Source of the DNA: Paracoccaceae bacterium
GTDB taxonomy: Bacteria; Pseudomonadota; Alphaproteobacteria; Rhodobacterales; Rhodobacteraceae
Direction of reading: 5' to 3'
Length of the DNA stretch: 5,771 nt
Assembly (NCBI GenBank): GCA_007134405.1
Contig: SLKW01000115.1
Location: 1-5,771, forward strand
The notes beneath the pieces were generated by a model. It did not search any database and had not been told where the DNA came from. It was given only the letters and a program-made list of their open reading frames with translations. Positions 1 to 5,688 of this stretch are shown in pieces (within the stretch, counting starts at the first letter, position 1; each line of letters opens with the position of its first letter). The position numbers and the translations under genes were made by a program.

Positions 1-108
1 CGCGGCCAAGGGCAACAGCCGCCAGACCGCCGCCCGCGCCGCTGGCAGGCCCATCAGCGCGGCCAGCGCGGACGGGAAGGCGAGGGAAAGGAGGATCGAC
101 TCGGCCAT
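1..108 (-). CDS. N-terminal fragment of a third large membrane subunit, probably antiporter-like (cut by window edge)
   Basis: Only the first 36 codons are visible; the gene runs off the left edge. The ATG at 108-106 shares its A with the TGA stop (110-108) of the preceding gene, forming TGATG, and a strong GGAGG ribosome site lies at 120-116 with 7 bases of spacing. The visible protein starts MAESILLSLAFPSALAALMG and continues as a hydrophobic, Ala/Leu-rich segment with few charges, as expected for a first membrane helix followed by arginines at about residues 25 and 29. Position and coupling show that it belongs to the operon. That it is another NuoL/NuoM/NuoN/MrpD-type subunit is inferred from context and from the hydrophobic start; no family motif falls within the fragment. 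It could instead be a different small membrane protein. Certain as a gene start, uncertain as to product. Confidence 0.75.
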   Translation of the reverse strand, partial: MAESILLSLAFPSALAALMGLPAARAAVWRLLPLAA

Positions 109-1628
109 CAGAACGCCTCCGGCAGGTCATCGAATGCCGCTTGCGGGTATTCGAGCGCGACGATGAAACGGGTCCATTCCAGCGGGCTGAAGGGCGCGTT
201 GGCGAGCCCACCGGCGATCAGCACCAGCGATGCAGTGGCGATGGGCGGAACAGCCAGCATCCAGCCGATCCGGCGGCGGGCGAGCCCGCCCGGCGCCGCG
301 TCCGCCGGTTCGACGAACCAGGCCCGGTGCAGCATCGGCAGGAAGTAGGCGGCGTTCAGAAGGCTCGAGCCCAGCAGGAGCGCGATCACCCAGCCCTGCC
401 CGGCCTCAAGTCCGCCGGTGGCCAGATACCACTTGCTGACGAAGCCGGCGAGCGGCGGCAGGCCGATCATGGCAAGCGCAGCGAGCGTGAAGGCCGCCAT
501 CGTGCCCGGCATGGCGCGGCCCACCCCGTTCATCTGGCTGACCTTCTTGACGCCCAGCCCCTCTGCAAGGTTGCCCGCGGCCATGAACATGGTGATCTTC
601 ATCAGCCCCTGGTGGATCAGATGCGCGAGCGCGCCGATCGCGGCGATTGGGCTGGCAAGCGCCACGCCCAGCGTGATGTAGCTGACCTGGCTGACCGTGG
701 ACCAGGCGAGGCGGCGCTTGATGTCGTCCTGGCTGAGCGCGCGGAGCGAGCCGTAGAGGATCGTCACCGCGGCGATGGCGGCGAGCGGCGCGGTCAGCCC
801 CAGAGCCTGCGCGGTCTCGATCCCATAGACCTCGTAGACCACGCGCATGATGCCGAAGGCCCCGGCCTTCACGACCGCGACGGCGTGCAGGAGGGCCGAG
901 ACGGGCGCGGGCGCGACCATTGCGATCGGCAGCCAGGCGTGGAAGGGCACCAGCGCGGCCTTCACGCCAAGACCCGCGACCAGCACGAGAAAGAGAAGCT
1001 GCGCGGCCAGCGGCGCGGCCTCCGCCACGTCGCCGAGTATGCCGCCGGGGACGAAATCGGTGGAGCCCGCCAGAATCCAAAGGCCGAGCGTGCCGAGTAG
1101 CAGGACGAGCCCGCCGCCCAGCGTGTAGATCAGGTAGATCCGGCCCGCCCGCAAGGCCTCGGCCGTGCCGCGATGGACGACCAGCGGATAGGTGGCGAGC
1201 GTCAGAAGCTCGTAGAAAAGGAGGAAGGTAAAGAGGTTCCCGGCCAGCGCGATCCCCACCGTGGCGCCGACGCAGAGGCTGAAGAAGCCGAAGAACCGCG
1301 CCCGGTGCGGCCCCTTTTCCAGGTAGCCCACGGAATAGACGGTGGTGATGAACCACAGCACCGCCGAGAGCGCGATGAAGAGGATCGCCAGCGGGTCGGC
1401 CTGAAGATTGAAGTCGAGCCCGGGCAGGACGGTGAAGCGCAGGTCGTAGATCACCCCCTGGCTGAGCTTCCAGCTAAGCCAGGCGACCAGCGCCACCTTC
1501 AGCCCGGCCGCGCCGAGGTTGATGGCTGTGCGCAGGCCCGCGCTGCGTTCGGGCAGGGCGAAGAGAAGGGGCGCGATTCCGAGCGAGGTAAGCAGGATGA
1601 AGAGCGGAAGGAGGGGGGCGTCGGTCAT
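108..1628 (-). CDS. Second large antiporter-like subunit (MrpD/NuoL/NuoM superfamily, proton_antipo_M)
   Basis: A 506-residue polytopic membrane protein of the proton-conducting antiporter family, expected to carry a proton channel in the membrane arm of the complex. It has about 13-14 hydrophobic segments. Visible family landmarks are a YSVGYL segment near residue 98, Glu140 in the TM5 motif LLFYELLTLATYPLV, Lys223 in VKAALVPFHAWLP, His248 and Lys254 in LLHAVAVVKAG, His339 and Lys344 in LIHQGLMKITMF, and Lys399 in GFVSKWYL. These match the central charged axis of complex I antiporter subunits. The LLHAxxxVKAG form resembles NuoL/MrpA more than its neighbour does, but at 506 residues it lacks the long C-terminal extension of MrpA and the lateral helix of NuoL. 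The ATG at 1628 forms an ATGA overlap with the upstream stop and has GGAG at 1639-1636. The frame stays open upstream to 1901, but that part is arginine-rich shadow sequence inside the previous gene. Likely partner of the preceding MnhD within one complex. Confidence 0.93.
   Translation of the reverse strand: MTDAPLLPLFILLTSLGIAPLLFALPERSAGLRTAINLGAAGLKVALVAWLSWKLSQGVIYDLRFTVLPGLDFNLQADPLAILFIALSAVLWFITTVYSVGYLEKGPHRARFFGFFSLCVGATVGIALAGNLFTFLLFYELLTLATYPLVVHRGTAEALRAGRIYLIYTLGGGLVLLLGTLGLWILAGSTDFVPGGILGDVAEAAPLAAQLLFLVLVAGLGVKAALVPFHAWLPIAMVAPAPVSALLHAVAVVKAGAFGIMRVVYEVYGIETAQALGLTAPLAAIAAVTILYGSLRALSQDDIKRRLAWSTVSQVSYITLGVALASPIAAIGALAHLIHQGLMKITMFMAAGNLAEGLGVKKVSQMNGVGRAMPGTMAAFTLAALAMIGLPPLAGFVSKWYLATGGLEAGQGWVIALLLGSSLLNAAYFLPMLHRAWFVEPADAAPGGLARRRIGWMLAVPPIATASLVLIAGGLANAPFSPLEWTRFIVALEYPQAAFDDLPEAF
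116..120 (-). promoter_or_regulatory. Ribosome binding site of the gene at the left edge
   Basis: GGAGG ends 7 bases before ATG 108, inside the last codons of the preceding antiporter gene. It is the main evidence that a real gene starts here although only 36 codons are visible. Confidence 0.7.
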
Positions 1629-3091
1629 GGCGTGGCTCCGAACGGATAGCCGATCTCCATGAAGGCGAGGATCGGCGCGGCGACGAGGCCGAGGCTGAGC
1701 GCCGCGAGCGCCAGCACGAGCGGCGCGGTATCGGCGAGCGCCCAGCCCTGATGCTCGGCGACGGGGGTGCGCAGCCGGTCGAAGCGCAGGAAGCCTGCGA
1801 GGACCCGGCTGAAATAGGCAACACTCAGGAGCGTGCCGATCATGGTGATGCCGACCCAGTGCCAGTAGCCCGCGGCCATGGCGCCCTCCATCAGAACCCA
1901 TTTGCCGGCAAACCCCAGGGACGGTGGAAGGCCGATCAGGCTGATCGCGGCGAGCGCGAAGGTGAACTGCGCCAGCGTCGGACGGATGGGCGAGCGGTCG
2001 AGGTCCTGGATGCGGTCATGGCCGACCTCGTCCTTGATGCGGCCCGCGGACAGGAACATCGCGGCCTTCGCGACGGCATGCGCCAGGATCAGGAGCGCGG
2101 CGGCCTTCCAGCTTTCCGCGAGCCCGACCTGGCCCGCGCGGGCGAAAGCCACGAAGATGAGGCCGATCTGCACCACGGTGGACCAGGCAACCAGGAGCTT
2201 CAGCCGCTCCGCCCTCAGCGCCTGGATACCACCCCAGAGGATCGCACCTGCGCCGAGGGTGCCCATCAGCGTCACCAGCAGCTCGTCCGGCAGCGGCATG
2301 TACTGGGTCAGCCGCAGGAAGATGTAGAGCGAAACCTTGACGACCAGCCCCGAGAGCAGCGCCGAGGCGGGCGCGGTCGCGTTGGCATGCGCACCGGGCA
2401 GCCAGAAGTGCAGCGGAAAGAGCGCGGTCTTCAGCAGTAGCCCGGCGATCATCAGCGCAAGCGCGGCGGTCAGGGCGGGTGCGGGCTCGGCGGCGATCAG
2501 GCCCGCGAAATCGAGACGTCCGAGCTCCAGATAGACGAAACCCACGCCCATCAGGAAGAGAAGTGCGCCAAGGATCGAGGCATACATGTATTCGAGCCCC
2601 GCGCGGACAGCCTCGCGACCGCCGCCGAGGACGGTCAGCCCGACAGCGGCGAGCGCGATGACCTCGAGCATGACATAAAGGTTGAAGACATCGGTCGAGA
2701 GGAACGCGCCGTTGAGCCCGGTCAGGAGCAGCAGCCAGAGCGGCCAGAAATAGCGCCGGGTGCGCTCGTCGGCGCGTGCGGGGGCGTAGCTGTCGAGCGC
2801 GCCGAGGCTGACGAAGAGCCCCACGCCGGCAGTCATGGCGAGCAGAAGCGTGCTCAGCCCGTCGGCGCGCAGGTCGATCCCGAGGGGCGCGCCCCAGTTC
2901 CCCAGGCGCGTCACCACCGCGCCCTCGGCCAGAACCCGGAGCGCGAGCGCGGCGACGGCGGCGGTGGTCAGGAGGACTGAGGCCAGCCCGATTCCCGCAG
3001 CCCGGCGCGGCCAGGCGAAGGCGAGAATGGCGCCGGCCAGCGGCGCGAAGACGACCGCGGTGGGCCAGTCGAGGGTGGGCAGGTCATTCAT
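1625..3091 (-). CDS. mnhD: Na+/H+ antiporter subunit D (MnhD/MrpD/PhaD)
   Basis: A 488-residue antiporter-like subunit with about 14 hydrophobic segments, homologous to MrpD, MbhH and NuoN/NuoM. It is expected to conduct protons through half-channels joined by buried charges. Visible key residues are Glu143 in the TM5 motif FNLYVMLEVIALAAVGL (counterpart of the essential Glu137 of Bacillus MrpD), Lys221 in LLLKTALFPLHFWLPGAHA, Lys252 in GLVVKVSLYIFLR, His338 and Lys342 in LAHAVAKAAMFL, and Lys397 in GFAGKWVLMEG. The FPLHFWLPxAHAxAxxPxSALLSG signature at about residues 225-248 is typical of MrpD/NuoN-type subunits. The ATG at 3091 is preferred over the GTG at 3100 because GGAG at 3105-3102 sits 10 bases before it but only one base from the GTG. 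The start overlaps the mnhC stop by 8 bases. Length is normal for the family and the frame is intact. Confidence 0.95.
   Translation of the reverse strand: MNDLPTLDWPTAVVFAPLAGAILAFAWPRRAAGIGLASVLLTTAAVAALALRVLAEGAVVTRLGNWGAPLGIDLRADGLSTLLLAMTAGVGLFVSLGALDSYAPARADERTRRYFWPLWLLLLTGLNGAFLSTDVFNLYVMLEVIALAAVGLTVLGGGREAVRAGLEYMYASILGALLFLMGVGFVYLELGRLDFAGLIAAEPAPALTAALALMIAGLLLKTALFPLHFWLPGAHANATAPASALLSGLVVKVSLYIFLRLTQYMPLPDELLVTLMGTLGAGAILWGGIQALRAERLKLLVAWSTVVQIGLIFVAFARAGQVGLAESWKAAALLILAHAVAKAAMFLSAGRIKDEVGHDRIQDLDRSPIRPTLAQFTFALAAISLIGLPPSLGFAGKWVLMEGAMAAGYWHWVGITMIGTLLSVAYFSRVLAGFLRFDRLRTPVAEHQGWALADTAPLVLALAALSLGLVAAPILAFMEIGYPFGATP
1636..1639 (-). promoter_or_regulatory. Ribosome binding site of the second large antiporter subunit
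   Basis: GGAG ends 7 bases before ATG 1628, within the last codons of mnhD. Together with the ATGA overlap it fixes the start and excludes the longer open frame reaching 1901. Confidence 0.65.
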
Positions 3092-3374
3092 CGGAGGCAC
3101 GCTCCAGCGAATGCAGGCGGCGGATCAGGGCGAGGGCGACCGCGGTGGCCGAGATCATCACGACGATGCCGGTGATCACCAGCGCATGCGGAACCGGATC
3201 GGGCATGTCCGGCGGCGCCTGCCAGGCGCCGACGACCAGCAGGAAGCCCGCGCCGACCGAACAAAGCTTGAGCGCCAGCACCCGGCGCAGCGGTTCCACC
3301 ATTACCAGCGCGCCGAAAAGACCGATGGCAAAGACCGCGATCCCGGTCAGGCCGAAAATCAAACCGCTGTTCAC
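3084..3374 (-). CDS. mnhC: Na+/H+ antiporter subunit C (MnhC/MrpC, NuoK-like)
   Basis: A 96-residue protein with three membrane segments (about residues 5-26, 32-50 and 63-85), the usual size and topology for MrpC and its complex I homologue NuoK. It sits beside the D subunit in known Mrp and Mbh structures and helps form the ion path. The C-terminal signature DPVPHALVITGIVVMISATA (residues 59-78) matches the DPLPQALVLTAIVI type motif of MnhC. The start is GTG at 3374-3372, overlapping the upstream stop as GTGA, with GGAG at 3386-3383 and 8 bases of spacing. No ATG occurs in frame near this position, and a start here gives normal family length. The short charged tail (RRLHSLERASDE) is probably cytoplasmic. 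Identity is confident; the GTG start is well supported by coupling and the ribosome site. Confidence 0.93.
   Translation of the reverse strand: MNSGLIFGLTGIAVFAIGLFGALVMVEPLRRVLALKLCSVGAGFLLVVGAWQAPPDMPDPVPHALVITGIVVMISATAVALALIRRLHSLERASDE
3102..3105 (-). promoter_or_regulatory. Ribosome binding site selecting the mnhD start at 3091
   Basis: GGAG lies 10 bases before ATG 3091 and only one base before GTG 3100, so the ATG is the likely start. The site is inside the end of mnhC. Confidence 0.5.
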
Positions 3375-4312
3375 TTGTGATTCTCCGAAACAGAGGCATA
3401 CTCGGGCTCGCGGCCGTGGAAGAGCGCGGCAAGCGTGACGGCAATGGAAATGGTGACCATCCCCTCGATCAGCAGGATCAGGGTCTTGGCATGCGCGGCG
3501 GGGTATTCGAACGGTACCCGCCCGCCGCTCGCGACCAGGAGCGCGATGCCGGCAAAGACCGCAGTGCCGAGGACGAAGCCCAGCCGGGCAAGCGGGCGGT
3601 GCGCGGGCTGCGGGCGGTAGAGCCGGCTGAGGAGCAGCAGAAGCCCCACCGCGGCCAGGACCGCGCCACCCTGGAACGCCCCGCCCGGCGCATAGGCCCC
3701 GACCCAAAGAAGATAGGTGCCGATGATCACGATGGCGGGTAGCGCCAGGCGGGCGAAGCCGCGATAGATCTCGCCCATTACCGGCGACGGGGCTTGAGCC
3801 GTGCCGCGTTCGACCATCCAAACGGCGACGATGGCGGCGAGCAGCACAACGACCTCCATCAGCGTGTCATAGGCGCGGAAATTCAGCAGCACGGCGGTCA
3901 CCGGATGCGCGACCCCGCTTGCCTCCATGTTCTGCGCGACCGGCAGCGCGAGGCCCGGAGCCTGCAGAGGCGTGGACAGGAAAGCGACGACCAGCCCGCC
4001 GAAGATCAGGCCGCAGAGACCCAGATTGGCGATGATCGCCCCGGCGGGTACCGGCACCGGCGCGGGGGGCGTGGCGCGGATGTGGTGCAGCGTCGTCAGC
4101 AGCAGCGCACCGGTCAGCCCGGTGCCGATGGCCGCCTCGGCCAGCGCCACATCCGGCGCCGAGAGCCGAACCCAGGCAAGCGCGCTCAGCAGCCCGAAGA
4201 CGATGAAGAGGACGATCATGGCGAAGCGGTCGTGCATGGCCAGCACGGCGACGGCCAGCGCGACAATAGCAAGGCCGAGGATCACGTCGAAGATCAGCAG
4301 CGGATCGGTCAT
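3371..4312 (-). CDS. mnhB: Fusion of MrpA C-terminal region (DUF4040 + MbhE-like) with antiporter subunit B (MnhB/MrpB)
   Basis: A 313-residue membrane protein that appears to join three modules. Residues about 5-76 are the DUF4040/MbhD region, with the conserved motif SAPDVALAEAAIG (51-63) placing Asp54 and Glu59 in a membrane helix. Residues about 92-167 are MbhE-like, with the FRGxDTLGE-type motif seen as NFRAYDTLME (144-153). Residues about 183-300 are MnhB, with four helices and the loop motif APGGAFQGG (208-216). In Mrp complexes these parts form the scaffold next to the A/D antiporter units, and the acidic residues are thought to be in the sodium path. The N-terminal NuoL-like half of MrpA is absent. 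ATG 4312 lies one base after the mnhG stop, with GGAAGGG at 4326-4320. An upstream in-frame start at 4354 would overlap mnhG by 41 bases and has no ribosome site. Module limits are approximate. Confidence 0.92.
   Translation of the reverse strand: MTDPLLIFDVILGLAIVALAVAVLAMHDRFAMIVLFIVFGLLSALAWVRLSAPDVALAEAAIGTGLTGALLLTTLHHIRATPPAPVPVPAGAIIANLGLCGLIFGGLVVAFLSTPLQAPGLALPVAQNMEASGVAHPVTAVLLNFRAYDTLMEVVVLLAAIVAVWMVERGTAQAPSPVMGEIYRGFARLALPAIVIIGTYLLWVGAYAPGGAFQGGAVLAAVGLLLLLSRLYRPQPAHRPLARLGFVLGTAVFAGIALLVASGGRVPFEYPAAHAKTLILLIEGMVTISIAVTLAALFHGREPEYASVSENHK
3383..3386 (-). promoter_or_regulatory. Ribosome binding site for the GTG start of mnhC
   Basis: GGAG lies 8 bases before GTG 3374, inside the last codons of the fused mnhB gene. 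It supports GTG as the true start where no ATG is available in frame. Confidence 0.65.
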
Positions 4313-4313
4313 C

Positions 4314-4613
4314 TCACGACCCTTCCGTGCTGGCGCGGGCACTGCGCCGGACATGACGCGCGATCAGGTGACCGCAGACGGCGCTGGAGACCGCGACGAA
4401 GAACCAGATCAGCACGATCCGCGATACCTCGCCCGCCGAGCCGGCCAAGAGGGCTATGCCAAGGCAGGTCAGCCCCAGACCGAGCCCGTCGGCCTTGGTC
4501 AGCGCGTGCAACCGGCACAGCGTGTCGGGGAAGCGCAGGAGGCCAATGGTGCCGGCCACGAAGAAGAAAGCGCCGAGGACGATGAGTAGCAGGGCAAGGA
4601 TCTGGATGACCAT
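4314..4613 (-). CDS. mnhG: Na+/H+ antiporter subunit G (MnhG/MrpG/PhaG)
   Basis: A 99-residue small membrane subunit with three hydrophobic helices (about residues 3-27, 43-60 and 63-87) and a basic cytoplasmic tail. The family signature is plain: GTIGLLRFPDTLCRLHALTK (21-40) followed by ADGLG. MrpG is a scaffold subunit in the E-F-G side of the complex and is required for its assembly and activity in Bacillus. The ATG at 4613 overlaps the mnhF stop as TGATG and is preceded by AAGGAGG at 4627-4621 with 7 bases of spacing, the best ribosome site in the window. A longer frame reaching 4649 is possible but would lie inside mnhF and place this site in the coding region. Length matches the family. 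Confidence 0.95.
   Translation of the reverse strand: MVIQILALLLIVLGAFFFVAGTIGLLRFPDTLCRLHALTKADGLGLGLTCLGIALLAGSAGEVSRIVLIWFFVAVSSAVCGHLIARHVRRSARASTEGS
4320..4326 (-). promoter_or_regulatory. Ribosome binding site of the MrpA-C-terminus/MrpB fusion gene
   Basis: GGAAGGG ends 7 bases before ATG 4312. It lies in the last codons of mnhG and supports the short start over the in-frame codon at 4354. Confidence 0.55.
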
Positions 4614-4873
4614 CAGCGGTCCTCCTTCGCGGCAAGGACGACGAAGCAAACCAGCGTGACGGCGGCGAGAAGCGCGAAGACCAGCGCCACGTCCAGAAGG
4701 GCGGGCATCTCCATGACCTGCGACAGGATCAGAAGCATTGCCACCGAGGCGGTACCGAATAGCTGCGCAGCCAGCATCCTCTCGGCCGGCTCGGGGCCGC
4801 GGAAGACGCGGATCAACCCGCCGAGAGTCGCAAGGAGCAGCACGATCAGGATTATCGACAGAGCGGGGATCAT
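4613..4873 (-). CDS. mnhF: Na+/H+ antiporter subunit F (MnhF/MrpF/PhaF)
   Basis: An 86-residue protein with three membrane helices (about residues 3-22, 36-54 and 58-82) and a charged C-terminal end (AAKEDR), the normal size and form for MnhF. The signature RVFRGPEPAERMLAAQLFG (22-40) corresponds to the RxxRGPxxxDRxxAxD motif of the family. The usual acid after the arginine is Glu31 here, and the later Asp of the motif is replaced by Gln/Leu. Asp61 sits in the third helix. MrpF is part of the small-subunit scaffold and is needed for assembly. ATG 4873 overlaps the mnhE stop as ATGA, with GGAGG at 4885-4881 and 7 bases of spacing. The frame also opens further upstream to 5098, but that part overlaps mnhE and lacks membrane character. 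Confidence 0.94.
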   Translation of the reverse strand: MIPALSIILIVLLLATLGGLIRVFRGPEPAERMLAAQLFGTASVAMLLILSQVMEMPALLDVALVFALLAAVTLVCFVVLAAKEDR

Positions 4874-5571
4874 GTCGTGGCCTCCGTCACCACCCCGCCG
4901 CTGGCGGGCAAGGCAAACAGCGCGGCCACACGCATCTCCAGCGCCGACAGTTCGCCGTCGAGCTCTGCGCCGGTGTCGAGCATGTGGACGACCAGCAGAT
5001 CGCCCTCGATCTCGGCGGTGAGCGTGCCGGGCAGAAGCGTGATCGCATTGGCAAACAGGAGCCGCGGCGCGCCCTCGGGCAGCGCGGTCTGGAAGCACCG
5101 GCAGCCGGGTGCAAGCGGCAGACGCCAGGCCATGGCCCGCCGGGCGACGTCGACCGCGCCGCGCACCGACTGCAAAGCGAACCAGGCAAGGAACCGCAGC
5201 GCGCCGGGAAGCGATAGCCGCCAGCGGGGCGCGCCGGGATGCAGGAAGATCAGCGCCGTGCCCAGCAGAACTGCCGGTGCGCCCATGACCCAGCTTTCCG
5301 CCGCACCGCCCGTCAACGCCGCCCAGAGCCCGGCCAGCGCCAGAAGCCCGATCGCTGCGCGCCAGGCACGGGGCCGCGGTGTCGTTCGGGCAGCGTCAGT
5401 AAAGCGCCTTGCGGCCTGTCCCGGCGCGATCTGCAGGTTGACGGTGCCGCCGGGCGCAAGCTCGGTGGTCGGCAGCAAGGCGCGGTTGCGTGCCGCGTCA
5501 GCGGTCACGCCCGACCGCTCCACCGGCGCGCGCGCAGCCGCCATCGGGCCCAGGCAAGGCCTTGAGCGCAT
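4870..5571 (-). CDS. mnhE: Na+/H+ antiporter subunit E (MnhE/MrpE) with a long N-terminal extension
   Basis: First visible gene of the operon, 233 residues if started at ATG 5571. The family part begins near residue 69 and has membrane helices at about 70-88, 94-111 and 121-137, then a soluble C-terminal domain carrying the MnhE hallmark FANAITLLPGTLTAEIEG (173-190) followed by DLLVVHMLD. MrpE is a peripheral scaffold subunit of the antiporter. The start is uncertain. ATG 5571 has GGAG at 5581-5578, 6 bases upstream, the only good site. Alternatives are ATG 5544, GTG 5508 (GGAG 9 bases before it) and TTG 5478. The frame also continues to GTG 5715 without a site. Any of these gives at least 35 residues before the first helix, an Arg/Ala/Pro-rich stretch with no motif I recognise, where most family members begin almost directly with the helix. 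Product confident, exact start not. Confidence 0.88.
   Translation of the reverse strand: MRSRPCLGPMAAARAPVERSGVTADAARNRALLPTTELAPGGTVNLQIAPGQAARRFTDAARTTPRPRAWRAAIGLLALAGLWAALTGGAAESWVMGAPAVLLGTALIFLHPGAPRWRLSLPGALRFLAWFALQSVRGAVDVARRAMAWRLPLAPGCRCFQTALPEGAPRLLFANAITLLPGTLTAEIEGDLLVVHMLDTGAELDGELSALEMRVAALFALPASGGVVTEATT
5500..5519 (-). repeat. Seven-pair hairpin covering the alternative mnhE start
   Basis: On the minus strand AGCGGTC and GACCGCT pair around the six-base loop GGGCGT. The alternative GTG start (5508-5506) lies at the loop and the base of the second arm, and its GGAG site lies just before and into the first arm, so the hairpin could hide that start in the mRNA. Confidence 0.35.
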
Positions 5572-5577
5572 CTTCCT

Positions 5578-5581
5578 CTCC
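5578..5581 (-). promoter_or_regulatory. Ribosome binding site selecting the mnhE start at 5571
   Basis: GGAG inside CGGAGAGGAAG, 6 bases before ATG 5571. It is the reason for choosing this start over ATG 5544 or GTG 5508, although GTG 5508 also has a GGAG 9 bases upstream. Confidence 0.55.
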
Positions 5582-5638
5582 GTCGGCAGCGGGAGTGAAT
5601 ACCGGGGAGAGGGGCTGCGACCGGGCTGCCATCCGTAC

Positions 5639-5648
5639 CGCACGTGCG
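5639..5648. repeat. Perfect 10-base palindrome CGCACGTGCG in the leader
   Basis: CGCACGTGCG reads the same on both strands, 68 bases before the mnhE ATG. It could be a dimeric regulator site or form a small hairpin in the leader RNA. A GC-rich genome makes chance palindromes common, so function is uncertain. Confidence 0.35.
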
Positions 5649-5659
5649 TTCCTGTCCCG

Positions 5660-5688
5660 GCGCCCGAGGGGGTTCTTCGGGCGCTTTT
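5660..5688 (+). terminator. Intrinsic-terminator-like hairpin pointing away from the operon
   Basis: On the plus strand GCGCCCGA (5660-5667) pairs perfectly with TCGGGCGC (5677-5684) around a 9-base loop, followed directly by TTTT (5685-5688). This has the form of a rho-independent terminator for plus-strand transcripts, but no plus-strand gene precedes it in the window. On the minus strand the same hairpin falls in the operon leader about 90 bases before the mnhE start and is followed by CGGGACAGG, with no U run, so it should not terminate the operon by itself. It may insulate against antisense transcription, end a small plus-strand RNA, or serve only as leader structure. Confidence 0.5.

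Noticed and set aside
141..1100. Long plus-strand open frame opposite the second antiporter gene
   Set aside because: Its translation is rich in Arg, Gly, Asp, Glu and His with no motif. It is the usual antisense shadow of a GC-rich membrane gene, whose minus-strand frame has clear family motifs.
406..1356. 316-codon minus-strand frame inside the second antiporter gene
   Set aside because: Arginine-rich shifted-frame shadow. The real frame carries all the conserved motifs without interruption, so it is also not evidence of a frameshift.
1629..1901. 91-residue N-terminal extension of the second antiporter subunit
   Set aside because: The extension lies wholly inside mnhD, is arginine/proline-rich, and lacks a ribosome site; ATG 1628 has both the site and the ATGA overlap.
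1751..2440. Plus-strand open frame opposite mnhD
   Set aside because: Highly charged, motif-free translation antisense to an intact antiporter gene.
3794..4585. Plus-strand open frame opposite mnhG and the fused mnhB gene
   Set aside because: Composition of a shadow frame (Arg, Asp, Gly, Gln), no domain seen.
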